Of a stretch of DNA of 64,000 nt, positions 9,199 to 17,488 are shown piece by piece. Position 1 is the first letter of the stretch. Each line of letters starts with the position of its first letter. The stretch is from NCBI GenBank assembly GCA_045542415.1, contig JAZQKZ010000002.1:159531-223530 (forward strand), given 5' to 3'. This DNA is from UMGS1958 sp045542415. Lineage in GTDB: Bacteria; Bacillota; Clostridia; UBA1381. The notes below the pieces were generated by a model. That model was not told the DNA's origin. It saw only the letters and a list, made by a program, of their open reading frames with translations, and searched no databases. The translations under genes and the position numbers were made by a program.

Positions 9199-9921
9199 TC
9201 AAATTAAAATACTTATAACCCAAATCACCAACAGATGTGCCGGATAGAATATGTAAAAGCCATATCTTGACTGAGTGCCCTTTTCTCCATTATATAAGGC
9301 AAGCAGTGGGATTGCAAGCACAACCGATGACTGTATCAGCAAGGTACGCAAGCTGCCCGACATTCTTGCAACTCTTATAAGTGCAAGAAATACAAAGCTA
9401 ATTGACTGTTTATCAAAGCTGCCTCTGAAAAGCCCGAATGCCAAAATCCACAGCACACCGAAATAACGCCAGTCACTGTACTTAGTAAGAAAAACGCAGC
9501 CTGCACACACTATCACCTTAAACACAATATTAAGTCTTTTGCTCTTTGCGGCACACAATGCCAACAGTCCCATAAACAGGGTATATATAACATTCAGTCC
9601 GGTAAGATTTCCCTTGATGAAGTCCCACAGACTTTCCGGCATTGTATCCATATGATTGAGATAATACGGAAGTTGCGAAATCACGGCAAACGCCGCCATA
9701 CGCAGAAGATACCCCTTTACATCCCTCGTATGATAAAAACCCTCCGCTATAAAAAAGCACATAATCGGCATTGTAAGCCTGCCTATTACATTCATGACTC
9801 CGACCACAGTCATCAGCCATCCCGGCATACCGTTGTAAACAAACAGCGGAGCCATATGGTCAATCACCATTGCTATGACAGCAATACACTTCAGCTGCGA
9901 TGCATTCAATCCTTTTTTCAT
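9199..9921 (-). CDS. TraX-family multi-pass membrane protein
   Basis: 240 aa with seven or eight hydrophobic segments. The N-terminus GLNASQLKCIAVIAMVIDHMAPLF and GRLTMPIMCFFIAEGFYHTRD are typical of the TraX family; TraX of F acetylates pilin, but most chromosomal Firmicute homologues are simply predicted membrane acyltransferases of unknown substrate. No conjugation genes are nearby. It lies in a tight run with a phosphoesterase on each side (4 bp from the upstream gene). Confidence 0.8.
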   Translation of the reverse strand: MKKGLNASQLKCIAVIAMVIDHMAPLFVYNGMPGWLMTVVGVMNVIGRLTMPIMCFFIAEGFYHTRDVKGYLLRMAAFAVISQLPYYLNHMDTMPESLWDFIKGNLTGLNVIYTLFMGLLALCAAKSKRLNIVFKVIVCAGCVFLTKYSDWRYFGVLWILAFGLFRGSFDKQSISFVFLALIRVARMSGSLRTLLIQSSVVLAIPLLALYNGEKGTQSRYGFYIFYPAHLLVIWVISILI

Positions 9922-9925
9922 ATTC

Positions 9926-10624
9926 TTACTCCCTTAACAGCTCAGGCATAAATTTCAAATAATCCGCACTCACCAGGTGATAGCATATACCCTCATTTTC
10001 TCCGTTCAATGCATACTTATGTGCAAGACCGTGAAGATGTCCATATACAACATCTCTGACATTATATTTTTGCATAAGCTCCGTCATAGGATTGCTTTCA
10101 ACCTTATCCGAGCGAAGCGGATAATGCGAAAAGAAAATTATATCCTCACATTCCTTTACAAGCTGCAACGACAGCTCCGCCCTTATAACCTCCCGGTCAT
10201 ATATTTTCCTGTCCTCTTCACCAAAACCGTCCCATGCCGGATGTATCCAGCCTCTGCTCCCGCAAATTGCACTGCCGTTATACATAAACGAATTATTTTG
10301 CAGAAACTCTATATTTTTAAAGCCATGCTCCGCTACAAACTTTTTCAGCTTATTCATAGTGGTCCACCAATAATCGTGATTTCCCTTTGAAAGTATTTTT
10401 CTGCCGTTTAGCCTGTTTAAAAACTCAAAATCCGCAACACTTTGCTCAAGATAGGTAGCCCACGAAAAATCCCCGGGAAGTACCACAGTATCATTTTCCT
10501 TTACAACACTCTGCCAGTTATCCGCAAGACGTTCAACGTAGTTATCCCATGCAGAGCCGAAAATATTCATAGGCTTGTCTATCCCCAACGGAAGATGGAG
10601 ATCTGAAATAGTATATAACGCCAT
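9926..10624 (-). CDS. Calcineurin-like metallophosphoesterase
   Basis: 232 aa. ISDLHLPLG, LPGDFSW, LSKGNHDYWW, FFSHYP and YGHLHG give the complete two-metal site in order. Homologues in Firmicutes are annotated as serine/threonine phosphatase-like or uncharacterised; substrate unknown. ATG 10624 is chosen because AAGGAG, overlapping the stop of the ABC transporter gene, is five bases upstream. It is the second calcineurin-fold gene within 2 kb, but the two proteins belong to different subfamilies. Confidence 0.85.
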   Translation of the reverse strand: MALYTISDLHLPLGIDKPMNIFGSAWDNYVERLADNWQSVVKENDTVVLPGDFSWATYLEQSVADFEFLNRLNGRKILSKGNHDYWWTTMNKLKKFVAEHGFKNIEFLQNNSFMYNGSAICGSRGWIHPAWDGFGEEDRKIYDREVIRAELSLQLVKECEDIIFFSHYPLRSDKVESNPMTELMQKYNVRDVVYGHLHGLAHKYALNGENEGICYHLVSADYLKFMPELLRE

Positions 10625-10635
10625 TCTTTCACTCC

Positions 10636-12378
10636 TTACTGCTTCCACTGGCTGTTGTATAAATCAGCATAAAACCCTTTCCTTGCCATTAAAGCCTCGT
10701 GATTTCCCTGCTCGATAATCTGACCGTCACGCATTACAAGAATAACGTCCGCTTCCCTTATTGTCGATAAGCGGTGTGCTACAATAAAGCTTGTTCTTCC
10801 ACGCATCATTTCGGCAAATGCTTTTTGTATCTGCATTTCCGTTCTTGTATCTATGCTTGAGGTCGCTTCATCAAGAATAAGCATAGGCGGCAGGCACAGC
10901 ATTACTCTTGCTATACACAAAAGCTGCTTTTGTCCCTGTGACAATCTTCCGCCATCCTCACCTATTACGGTATCATAACCGTCAGGCAAGCGTCTTATAA
11001 AGCTGTGTGCATGAGCTGCAATTGCCGCCTGCTTAATTTCCTCATCTGTTGCATCAGGCTTGCCCATTGCAATATTTTCTCTGATTGTCCCTGCCTTTAA
11101 CCAGGTATCCTGCAATACCATACCGTAGCTCTTCCTCAGACTGTTACGGGTTATATCCATTATATTGTTTTTATCAATGCTGATTTTACCGCTATTAATA
11201 TCGTAAAAACGCATAAGCAGATTTATCATTGTAGTCTTACCGCACCCGGTAGGTCCTACAATCGCTATTCTTTCGCCCGGCTTTACACTTAAATTAAAAT
11301 CTCTTATAAGCGGCTTATCCGGAGTATATGAGAAGCTTACATTACTGATTTCCACTTCTCCCTCTACAACCCCAAGCTCCTTTGCATTATCGGCATCAGG
11401 TATCTGCGGAGTCTCTTCAATAAGCTCTATTACCCTTGCCGCACAGGTCAACGCATTCTGAAGCTCGGTTATTACTCCCGAAATCTCGTTAAAGGGCTTT
11501 GTATATTGGTTTGCATAGCTTAAAAAGCTGGTAAGACCGCCTACGGTAAGTCCGCCGCCGCCAAGCACCACGAATGCTCCTGCCAGTCCCACTACGGCAT
11601 ACATTACATTGTTTACAAATCTTGTTCCCGGATTAGTCAGTGACGAGAAATAAGTTGCTCGCAATGCCGCATTCCTGAGTCGTTCATTTATATCATCAAA
11701 CTTTTCAAGCGATTCATCCTCATGAGCATATGCCTGAACTACTTTCTGATTACCGATAATCTCCTCGATAAACGCCGTCTGCTCGCCTCTGGTTTCAGAT
11801 TGCAGCTTAAACATCGAATGAGTTTTCCTTGCTATAAAATCCGCCACAACCAATGACAACGGAGTTATAACAAGCACCACTATTGTAATCTGCCAATGCA
11901 GAAGCACCATAAAGACGAGAGTTCCTAAAATAGTCGCAACTCCTGTAAAAAACTGAGTAAAGCCCATTAACAGACCGTCAGCAAACTGATCTACGTCTGC
12001 TATGATTCTGCTCACCGTTTCACCGTAGGAATGTGAATCAATATACTTTAACGGCAGCTTCTGAATTTTCTCAAACGCTTCCTTTCTTATATCCCGTATT
12101 ACATTATAGGTTATACGGTTATTGACCGCATTCATTATCCACTGTACAACCGCTGTTATTACAATCACAACCGCAATGGTTGTAAGTATCTCAAATATCG
12201 AATTATAGGCTACATTCCCTGCACCAACTATGCAGTCGATTGCCCGTCCTGCAAGAATCGGTACATACAGTGTAAGCCCGACGGTAATTGCTGCAAGTAT
12301 AATTGACAATATAAGCAAAATCTGATACTTTTTAATATATCGCCATACTTTTTTTATTGTTTTTACATTACCTTTCAT
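10636..12378 (-). CDS. ABC exporter half-transporter, subunit 2
   Basis: 580 aa with an N-terminal six-helix ABC_membrane domain (about 15-310) and a C-terminal nucleotide-binding domain. Walker A GPTGCGKTT, Q-loop LQDTWL, signature LSQGQKQ (note Gln in place of the second Gly), Walker B MLILDEATSSID and H-loop VAHRLS are present. It starts by TAATG overlap with the first subunit, the normal arrangement of heterodimeric multidrug/lipid exporters of the BmrCD/TM287-288 type. Substrate cannot be read from sequence. Confidence 0.93.
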   Translation of the reverse strand: MKGNVKTIKKVWRYIKKYQILLILSIILAAITVGLTLYVPILAGRAIDCIVGAGNVAYNSIFEILTTIAVVIVITAVVQWIMNAVNNRITYNVIRDIRKEAFEKIQKLPLKYIDSHSYGETVSRIIADVDQFADGLLMGFTQFFTGVATILGTLVFMVLLHWQITIVVLVITPLSLVVADFIARKTHSMFKLQSETRGEQTAFIEEIIGNQKVVQAYAHEDESLEKFDDINERLRNAALRATYFSSLTNPGTRFVNNVMYAVVGLAGAFVVLGGGGLTVGGLTSFLSYANQYTKPFNEISGVITELQNALTCAARVIELIEETPQIPDADNAKELGVVEGEVEISNVSFSYTPDKPLIRDFNLSVKPGERIAIVGPTGCGKTTMINLLMRFYDINSGKISIDKNNIMDITRNSLRKSYGMVLQDTWLKAGTIRENIAMGKPDATDEEIKQAAIAAHAHSFIRRLPDGYDTVIGEDGGRLSQGQKQLLCIARVMLCLPPMLILDEATSSIDTRTEMQIQKAFAEMMRGRTSFIVAHRLSTIREADVILVMRDGQIIEQGNHEALMARKGFYADLYNSQWKQ

Positions 12379-14099
12379 TACGCACGCACCTCCTTCGGAA
12401 ACTGCGAGTAATAAATCTCAGCATACGCCGGACACGATAAAATGAGTTCATCATGCGTGCCTGTTCCCTCAATCACACCGTCATCAAGCACTATTATCTT
12501 ATCCGCATACATTACCGACGCTGCACGCTGTGATACTATAAATGTAGTCGGTGCATTTTCCATATTGCGGATTGCACTCCTCAAAGCTGCATCCGTTGCA
12601 AAGTCAAGTGCCGATGCACTGTCATCAAGAATAAGTATTTCAGGCTTCTTAACCAAAGCTCTTGCAATTGTCATTCTCTGTCTCTGACCTCCAGACAGAT
12701 TTTTTCCGCCCTGCTCTATCATGAAATCAAGACCGTCCTCCTTGCCGTCAACGATTTCTTTAGCCTGTGCAATTTCAAGAGCCTTATTGATTTCATCATC
12801 AGTTGCATCACTTTTACCCCAACGGATATTTTCACGGACACTACCCTTGAAAAGTACTGCTTTTTGCATAACTATTGCTATCTTTTCGCGAAGCACTTCT
12901 ATATCGTAATTATTTACATTAATTCCGTCAACAAGAACCTCACCCGAAGCCGCTTCATAAAATCTCGGAATCATATGAACAAGTGAGGTCTTTCCCGAGC
13001 CTGTACCTCCGATTATTCCTATAACATCACCGGCATTTGCTTTGAATGTGATATTTTCCAAAGCACACTCCTTACTGCCGCTGTACATAAGCGAAGCATC
13101 CCTGAATTCTACCGTACCGGTGCCTGCTGTTTTTTCAGTTCCGTTTACAAGGCTCGATTCAGTATTAAACACATCTGCTACTCTGTTTCCGCTGGCAATC
13201 GCCTTTGTAAGCGTAATTATCATATTGGCAAGCTTAACCAGCTCTACGAGAATCTGTGCAGTATAGTTATAAAGTGCAACAACCGCACCCTGTAAAATTA
13301 TTCCGTTGTCAACTCTTACTGCACCCACATAAATCAGCACGATTACCGCCACATTCATAATCACATAGGTTACCGGATTCATCAGTGCCGATATTTTTCC
13401 TACATATTTCTGTATATCCGTAAGAGCCTCATTCTTTGCGTTAAACTCCTCCGTTTCGCTGTATTCCTTACAGAACGCACGAATCACACGGACACCACTC
13501 AAATTCTCGCGTGTACTTTTCACAACCGCTTCAAGTGCCCTTTGTGCCTTTTTGTATATCGGCATTGTAATATACATAATTCCAAATACTATTACGGCAA
13601 GTATCGGTATTACCACCGCAAAAACGAGTGCCGCTTTTACATCTACAATAAAAGCCATTACCATCGAACCGATCACCACAAATGGCGAACGCAACAGTAA
13701 TCTTAATGTCAGATTTACACCGTTCTGAAGCTGATTTATATCCGATGTCATTCTTGTTATCATTGTCGATGTACCGATTTTATCAATCTCCGTAAAAGAC
13801 AGTCTCTGCAAATGCTTGAAAAGTGCGTGTCTTACATCAGCCGCAAAGCCCGTTGCAGCCTTTGCCGCAAAAAACTGAGCTGTAAATGAGCAAAGCATTC
13901 CGATAAGTCCCAGTGCAACAAGCACACCGCACATTTTTGCAATATATATTTTTCCTCCGCCGCCGTTTATACCCACGTCAATTATTGCCGCCATCACCAA
14001 CGGCACAAGCAGCTCAAATGACGCCTCAAGAAGCTTGAAAAGCGGTCCCAGCACACACTCAAGCTTGTACGGTTTTAAATATGATAAAAGCTTTTTCAC
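12378..14099 (-). CDS. ABC exporter half-transporter, subunit 1
   Basis: 573 aa; GTG start with TAAGGAG upstream. Membrane domain (about 1-300) then ATPase domain: Walker A GGTGSGKTS, Q-loop MQKAVL, signature LSGGQRQ, Walker B ILILDDSASALD. The residue after the Walker B Asp is Asp instead of the catalytic Glu, and the H-loop is replaced (IVSQRAAS). In heterodimeric exporters one ATP site is degenerate, and this subunit carries the non-canonical Walker B while its partner has DEATSSID. The two are therefore very likely a functional pair. Confidence 0.93.
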   Translation of the reverse strand: MKKLLSYLKPYKLECVLGPLFKLLEASFELLVPLVMAAIIDVGINGGGGKIYIAKMCGVLVALGLIGMLCSFTAQFFAAKAATGFAADVRHALFKHLQRLSFTEIDKIGTSTMITRMTSDINQLQNGVNLTLRLLLRSPFVVIGSMVMAFIVDVKAALVFAVVIPILAVIVFGIMYITMPIYKKAQRALEAVVKSTRENLSGVRVIRAFCKEYSETEEFNAKNEALTDIQKYVGKISALMNPVTYVIMNVAVIVLIYVGAVRVDNGIILQGAVVALYNYTAQILVELVKLANMIITLTKAIASGNRVADVFNTESSLVNGTEKTAGTGTVEFRDASLMYSGSKECALENITFKANAGDVIGIIGGTGSGKTSLVHMIPRFYEAASGEVLVDGINVNNYDIEVLREKIAIVMQKAVLFKGSVRENIRWGKSDATDDEINKALEIAQAKEIVDGKEDGLDFMIEQGGKNLSGGQRQRMTIARALVKKPEILILDDSASALDFATDAALRSAIRNMENAPTTFIVSQRAASVMYADKIIVLDDGVIEGTGTHDELILSCPAYAEIYYSQFPKEVRA

Positions 14100-14230
14100 T
14101 TTATTTTCTCCTTATAAGTAACAATATTTTCCTAATATATATTATAACACATTCTGCATTTTTTTGTCAATTATAATATACGCATAATTGCAGATAATAA
14201 AATCACAATATATGAAAGGAAGCAAATGCT

Positions 14231-14416
14231 ATGAATGAAAAAGAAAAACGTCCGCAAAAGGATATAATGACTCCCGAACGTTTTGAGCTGCTTAACGAAA
14301 TGGATGCAGTATCAGCCACTGAGCTTACAGGCCTTGTAACCCGTGCACCGCAGACCAAATCAGAATGGGAAAGCTATAACCAAATCCTTTCATTCGCTCC
14401 CGAATACAGGAAATAG
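14231..14416 (+). CDS. Small acidic hypothetical protein
   Basis: 61 aa, charged and hydrophilic, no signal peptide or membrane segment, ending in EYRK. An AAAGGAAG site is upstream and a strong terminator follows four bases after the stop, so it looks like a real monocistronic gene even though no family is recognised. It is divergent from the ABC exporter across a 131-bp gap. Confidence 0.6.
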   Translation: MNEKEKRPQKDIMTPERFELLNEMDAVSATELTGLVTRAPQTKSEWESYNQILSFAPEYRK

Positions 14417-14420
14417 CTTT

Positions 14421-14450
14421 GAGGGGACACGCAGATGTCCCCTCGTTCTT
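14421..14450 (+). terminator. Rho-independent terminator
   Basis: GAGGGGACA / TGTCCCCTC stem with a six-base loop and a T-rich tail, four bases after the stop of the small gene. Confidence 0.85.
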
Positions 14451-14500
14451 TTGTACCAATACCGATATATTTTTTAACATTTTTTTATCGAAAATCCCCT

Positions 14501-14530
14501 TTGACAAAAAATACATCCCTATGCTATAAT
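14501..14530 (+). promoter_or_regulatory. Sigma-A-type promoter of the DUF2798-like gene
   Basis: TTGACA (14501-14506), 18-bp spacer, TATAAT (14525-14530). The leader to the ATG at 14662 is about 125 nt. Confidence 0.8.
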
Positions 14531-14661
14531 CTGACAGTAAAAACAAAATAACTTGCAAATAGACACATGTTATACTTTTAAGTATGTAAATCTGATCACG
14601 GACTTGCACTCTTAAATTATATTCATGTGTATTTTTTTGCACTTAAACAAAGGAGATTTTT

Positions 14662-15228
14662 ATGCCAAGAAATCAGTTTCAGCGAATGATATTCGCACTC
14701 ATCACAGTTATTATAACTGTTCATGCTTATGTGTTCTACAGCCTTTATGTTGTAGAGGGGGCTCACCTTATGGAGCTTACACAAACCAACGGTGTTCTCA
14801 GTGCCATTGAAAAAATGGGCGGTGTTATGGTATGCGGACAAAACATCCCGATATGGGCAGTTGTTCTTATCGAGTTCGTTCTTGCATATTCACTTGAGGT
14901 ACTTATGGGCAGTCCCTGTTCTTTCAAGCTTGCATGCAAGGTATTTAATCCGGCAGAAACTCACCCTGTACTTTTTGAGACAGCAATCATCTGTGCAACA
15001 GTAGGTCTTATGTGTCCGGCAATGAGCTTTATTGCAGCTTTTCTCTATTATCCGTACTACGAGGGATTTAATGTAGTATCACTGCTTGCAAAATGGTTAA
15101 AGCTTATGTGCCATAACTTCCCGTTCGCATTCTTTACTCAGCTGTTCTTTATTCAGCCGTTTGTAAGAACAGTATTCAAGCTTCTTTTCAGAAAAGACAT
15201 AGCTGCAAGAAAGTCAGCACATATGTAA
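14662..15228 (+). CDS. DUF2798-like membrane protein
   Basis: 188 aa, four predicted membrane segments. The N-terminus MPRNQFQRMIFALITVIITVH resembles DUF2798 proteins, and the two halves look like a repeated helix pair (a helix pair near 10-30 and 70-95, then 110-135 and 150-170). Function unknown. AAAGGAG lies eight bases upstream. It has its own promoter and precedes tRNA-Arg. Confidence 0.75.
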   Translation: MPRNQFQRMIFALITVIITVHAYVFYSLYVVEGAHLMELTQTNGVLSAIEKMGGVMVCGQNIPIWAVVLIEFVLAYSLEVLMGSPCSFKLACKVFNPAETHPVLFETAIICATVGLMCPAMSFIAAFLYYPYYEGFNVVSLLAKWLKLMCHNFPFAFFTQLFFIQPFVRTVFKLLFRKDIAARKSAHM

Positions 15229-15263
15229 TACATAATTTTTAAAAATTATTTTCAAAAAAACAC

Positions 15264-15292
15264 TTGACAAAATACAATTGTTATGCTATAAT
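15264..15292 (+). promoter_or_regulatory. Promoter of tRNA-Arg
   Basis: TTGACA (15264-15269), 17-bp spacer, TATAAT (15287-15292), about 31 bp before the tRNA 5' end. Confidence 0.85.
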
Positions 15293-15322
15293 AATTTTCG
15301 TTGCTGATGAGGCAACGAATAT

Positions 15323-15396
15323 GCGTCCGTAGCTCAGCTGGATAGAGTAACTGGCTACGAACCAGTAGGTCGAAGGTTCGAATCCTTTCGGACGTA
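15323..15396 (+). tRNA. tRNA-Arg (anticodon ACG)
   Basis: 74 nt cloverleaf. Acceptor GCGTCCG/CGGACGT, D-arm AGCTCAGCTGGATAGAGTA, anticodon loop CTACGAA, T-loop TTCGAAT. CCA is not encoded. Own promoter upstream and terminator downstream. Confidence 0.95.
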
Positions 15397-15398
15397 TA

Positions 15399-15427
15399 AA
15401 AGCAAGTCGAAAGACTTGCTTTTTTTG
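15399..15427 (+). terminator. Terminator of tRNA-Arg
   Basis: AAGCAAGTC / GACTTGCTT stem with GAAA loop and a T7 tail, immediately after the tRNA. Confidence 0.88.
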
Positions 15428-15429
15428 TT

Positions 15430-16585
15430 TTGTTAAGCACCATATAATGCCCCTTGTGCATGGTGTTGGTGAACAACTGCGATACGTTCTCACCGTCCTC
15501 AGTGGCGGTGTCGTCAGCTACATCCTTGCGGCTTTTTTTGATTGTAATTGTATTTCCGTTCTTGACAATAGTGTCAGGATATGATATACTCTTAATGGGA
15601 CCATACTTGGTGACTGCCAACGGCAATTGGAGCCTATTCGCAGTCAACCAACTATCGGTCCTTTTTTATTTGGGTCAAGATATAGAATATCACTACGGTT
15701 GATGAAGGATTGTGTGTTATCTTTTCCATATGTACTTGTTAGTTTTATTTCATCAAGTACAATAGTCGCATTGCGATTTGTAGGTAATAACTCCAACACT
15801 GCCATCACAGGTATTCCGTTATTGTCATATACTTCACCAAACATTGTCAATCTACTGTCACTTTGCAACGATTGCATAACAATTATAGGATTTTCCAATA
15901 CCTGCGGTATCTGCTTGAGGATATTATCATCTAATTCATTATGTTTTCTTAATGCCTCATTTATCTTACTTGTATCCCAAGTAATTTTTTGGTCTTTTAC
16001 ATCTATACTTTTAAGTGCATCTGATGTGGTTCCTACTGTAATAGTTTCCCTATCCGGTCTGCCATCTTTAACCCACTTATCATATCTTGTTTCAAAGCCG
16101 TTATCAATATCATAACTCACACCACCATCCGCAAACACAACGCCGTCCCTCTGCTTAAATGCTTCCGGGAAGTTATTTCTACGTTCCTCTGCTGTCATAT
16201 CAATACGGCTTGCGGCATCTCTCGCCTCAATCTCGCCTGCGGTATTGCGGTACAGCTCCGCTGCACTCATCTGCTCAAGCTCTGACAGCTTCTGCTGATA
16301 CTCTGCAAGTGAAGCCTCTGCCGCACTCCTGCGTGCATCGTTAAGTCCTCGCTCATATCCCAGTGACGGCTGCGTAGCATTAGCCTTGTTAGTGTATAAG
16401 TGCTTGACATTCGGGGCAGCTTGTGGTATAGTAGTATCAAAAGACGGTGCTGACGCATTTTTTATATGAGGTATGGGATTATTCCCTAATCCTTTTTGCT
16501 CGGCACCGTCTTTTTGCATGTCTGTAAATTCAAGATTTACATCATAGAACACATCATTATCGACAGTATTTCCGACTCCTACCAC
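15430..16585 (-). pseudogene. Decayed fragment of a phage/ICE polyvalent (MuF-C-like) protein
   Basis: The open stretch 16585-15644 has no proper start (only a GTG with no ribosome binding site, closed by a stop just upstream). It contains a family-like segment AELYRNTAGEIEARDAASR and MTAEERRNN, common in large polyvalent proteins of Firmicute phages and conjugative elements. A C-terminal region of about 140 residues (LKQIPQVLENPIIVMQS onward) resembles the phage Barnase/EndoU/colicin-like nuclease domains of such proteins. The reading stops with ...KKGPIVG at 15644, and the -1 frame continues sensibly as LTANRLQLPLAVTKYGPIKS from 15647, so a base has been lost. The 3' limit is unclear because the second frame runs into the tRNA terminator. 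No other phage genes are present. Confidence 0.6.
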
Positions 16586-16640
16586 ATCATCTCAGCCTTG
16601 TTATCACACTCTAATACATAAAGCAACATAAAACACACAA

Positions 16641-16674
16641 AAAAAGACAGATTCCTTACGAAATCTGTCTTTTT
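16641..16674 (-). terminator. Terminator of the tRNA cluster
   Basis: AAAAAGACAGATT / AATCTGTCTTTTT stem with an eight-base loop; on the minus strand it follows the last tRNA-Thr and ends in T residues. Confidence 0.85.
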
Positions 16675-16679
16675 AATGG

Positions 16680-16752
16680 AGCTGGTAATAGGACTTGAAC
16701 CTACAACCTGCTGATTACAAATCAGCTGCTCTGCCAATTGAGCTATACCAGC
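16680..16752 (-). tRNA. tRNA-Thr (anticodon TGT), copy 1
   Basis: 73 nt; acceptor GCTGGTA/TACCAGC, anticodon loop TTTGTAA, T-loop TTCAAGT. Identical to the second copy at 16902-16974. CCA not encoded. Confidence 0.96.
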
Positions 16753-16759
16753 ATTTACA

Positions 16760-16841
16760 TGGGAGAGGGTGGATTCGAACCACCGAAGCTATAAGCAGCA
16801 GATTTACAGTCTGTCCCCTTTGGCCACTCGGGAACTCTCCC
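16760..16841 (-). tRNA. tRNA-Tyr (anticodon GTA), copy 1
   Basis: 82 nt class II tRNA with a long variable arm (CTGCTTATAGCTTCGG region), acceptor GGGAGAG/CTCTCCC, anticodon loop CTGTAAA. Seven bases upstream of tRNA-Thr copy 1. Confidence 0.96.
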
Positions 16842-16901
16842 ATTTTTAATTTTTTTAAGAACAACCTTTATTGCTCTCTGAAATTTCAAAGAAATTTCAA
16901 G

Positions 16902-16974
16902 AGCTGGTAATAGGACTTGAACCTACAACCTGCTGATTACAAATCAGCTGCTCTGCCAATTGAGCTATACCAGC
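16902..16974 (-). tRNA. tRNA-Thr (anticodon TGT), copy 2
   Basis: 73 nt, identical in sequence to copy 1. It has its own promoter at 17009-17037. Confidence 0.96.
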
Positions 16975-17008
16975 ATATCTTGCCAACACCTTGTCAACAA
17001 CAAAAACT

Positions 17009-17037
17009 ATTATAACAGAAAATCCGACTCTTGTCAA
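17009..17037 (-). promoter_or_regulatory. Internal promoter in the tRNA cluster
   Basis: Minus strand TTGACA (17032-17037), 17-bp spacer, TATAAT (17009-17014), 35 bp before tRNA-Thr copy 2. It would drive Thr-Tyr-Thr independently of the upstream tRNAs. A short A/T hairpin at 17047-17068 lies just upstream and may end the preceding transcript. Confidence 0.8.
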
Positions 17038-17070
17038 TAGTTTTTTAAAACTTTTTTAAAAAAGTTTTTA

Positions 17071-17152
17071 TGGGAGAGGGTGGATTCGAACCACCGAAGC
17101 TATAAGCAGCAGATTTACAGTCTGTCCCCTTTGGCCACTCGGGAACTCTCCC
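17071..17152 (-). tRNA. tRNA-Tyr (anticodon GTA), copy 2
   Basis: 82 nt, identical to copy 1 across the visible sequence. Confidence 0.96.
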
Positions 17153-17208
17153 ATGTGTTGCGTATGTACACAATCCGCTCAGCGTGCCATGCACATACGT
17201 CTTGAATA

Positions 17209-17281
17209 TGGGAGTTACAGGGCTCGAACCTGTGACCCTCTGCTTGTAAGGCAGATGCTCTCCCAGCTGAGCTAAACTCCC
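17209..17281 (-). tRNA. tRNA-Val (anticodon TAC)
   Basis: 73 nt; acceptor GGGAGTT/AACTCCC, anticodon loop CTTACAA, T-loop TTCGAGC. CCA not encoded. Confidence 0.96.
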
Positions 17282-17291
17282 ATATATTGAG

Positions 17292-17365
17292 TCGGGATGA
17301 CAGGATTCGAACCTGCGGCCCTCTGGTCCCAAACCAGATGCGCTACCAAGCTGCGCTACATCCCG
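17292..17365 (-). tRNA. tRNA-Pro (anticodon TGG)
   Basis: 74 nt; acceptor CGGGATG/CATCCCG, anticodon loop TTTGGGA, T-loop TTCGAAT. First gene of the cluster. Confidence 0.96.
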
Positions 17366-17405
17366 ATGCAGACTTGTTATATCGTTCAATCCTGACGACT
17401 TTTCT

Positions 17406-17434
17406 ATTTTAACATATGTGAAATAAAACTTCAA
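17406..17434 (-). promoter_or_regulatory. Promoter of the tRNA cluster
   Basis: Minus strand TTGAAG (17429-17434), 17-bp spacer, TAAAAT (17406-17411), 40 bp before tRNA-Pro. Confidence 0.65.
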
Positions 17435-17488
17435 TAGGCAAATAATCCAAAAAAGCTTTATTTTTATTAAATATTTTTAGAATATCTT

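Noticed and set aside
9199..9921. The TraX-like protein as evidence of a conjugative element
   Set aside because: No relaxase, coupling protein or type IV secretion genes are in the surrounding housekeeping run; chromosomal TraX homologues are common in Firmicutes.
15252..15500. The continuation of the phage-fragment frame through tRNA-Arg
   Set aside because: The sense part ends before the tRNA terminator; the rest is translated tRNA and promoter sequence.
16586..16640. A duplicate of the tRNA-Arg 3' end that would mark an attachment site beyond the phage fragment
   Set aside because: I looked for the T-arm and acceptor sequence of tRNA-Arg in this gap and did not see it, so no att pair is claimed.
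17045..17434. A 129-residue minus-strand frame across the tRNA-Tyr, Val and Pro genes
   Set aside because: It is only the translation of tRNA genes (for example the VAQLGSASGLGPEGRRFESCHP-like product), a common annotation artefact.
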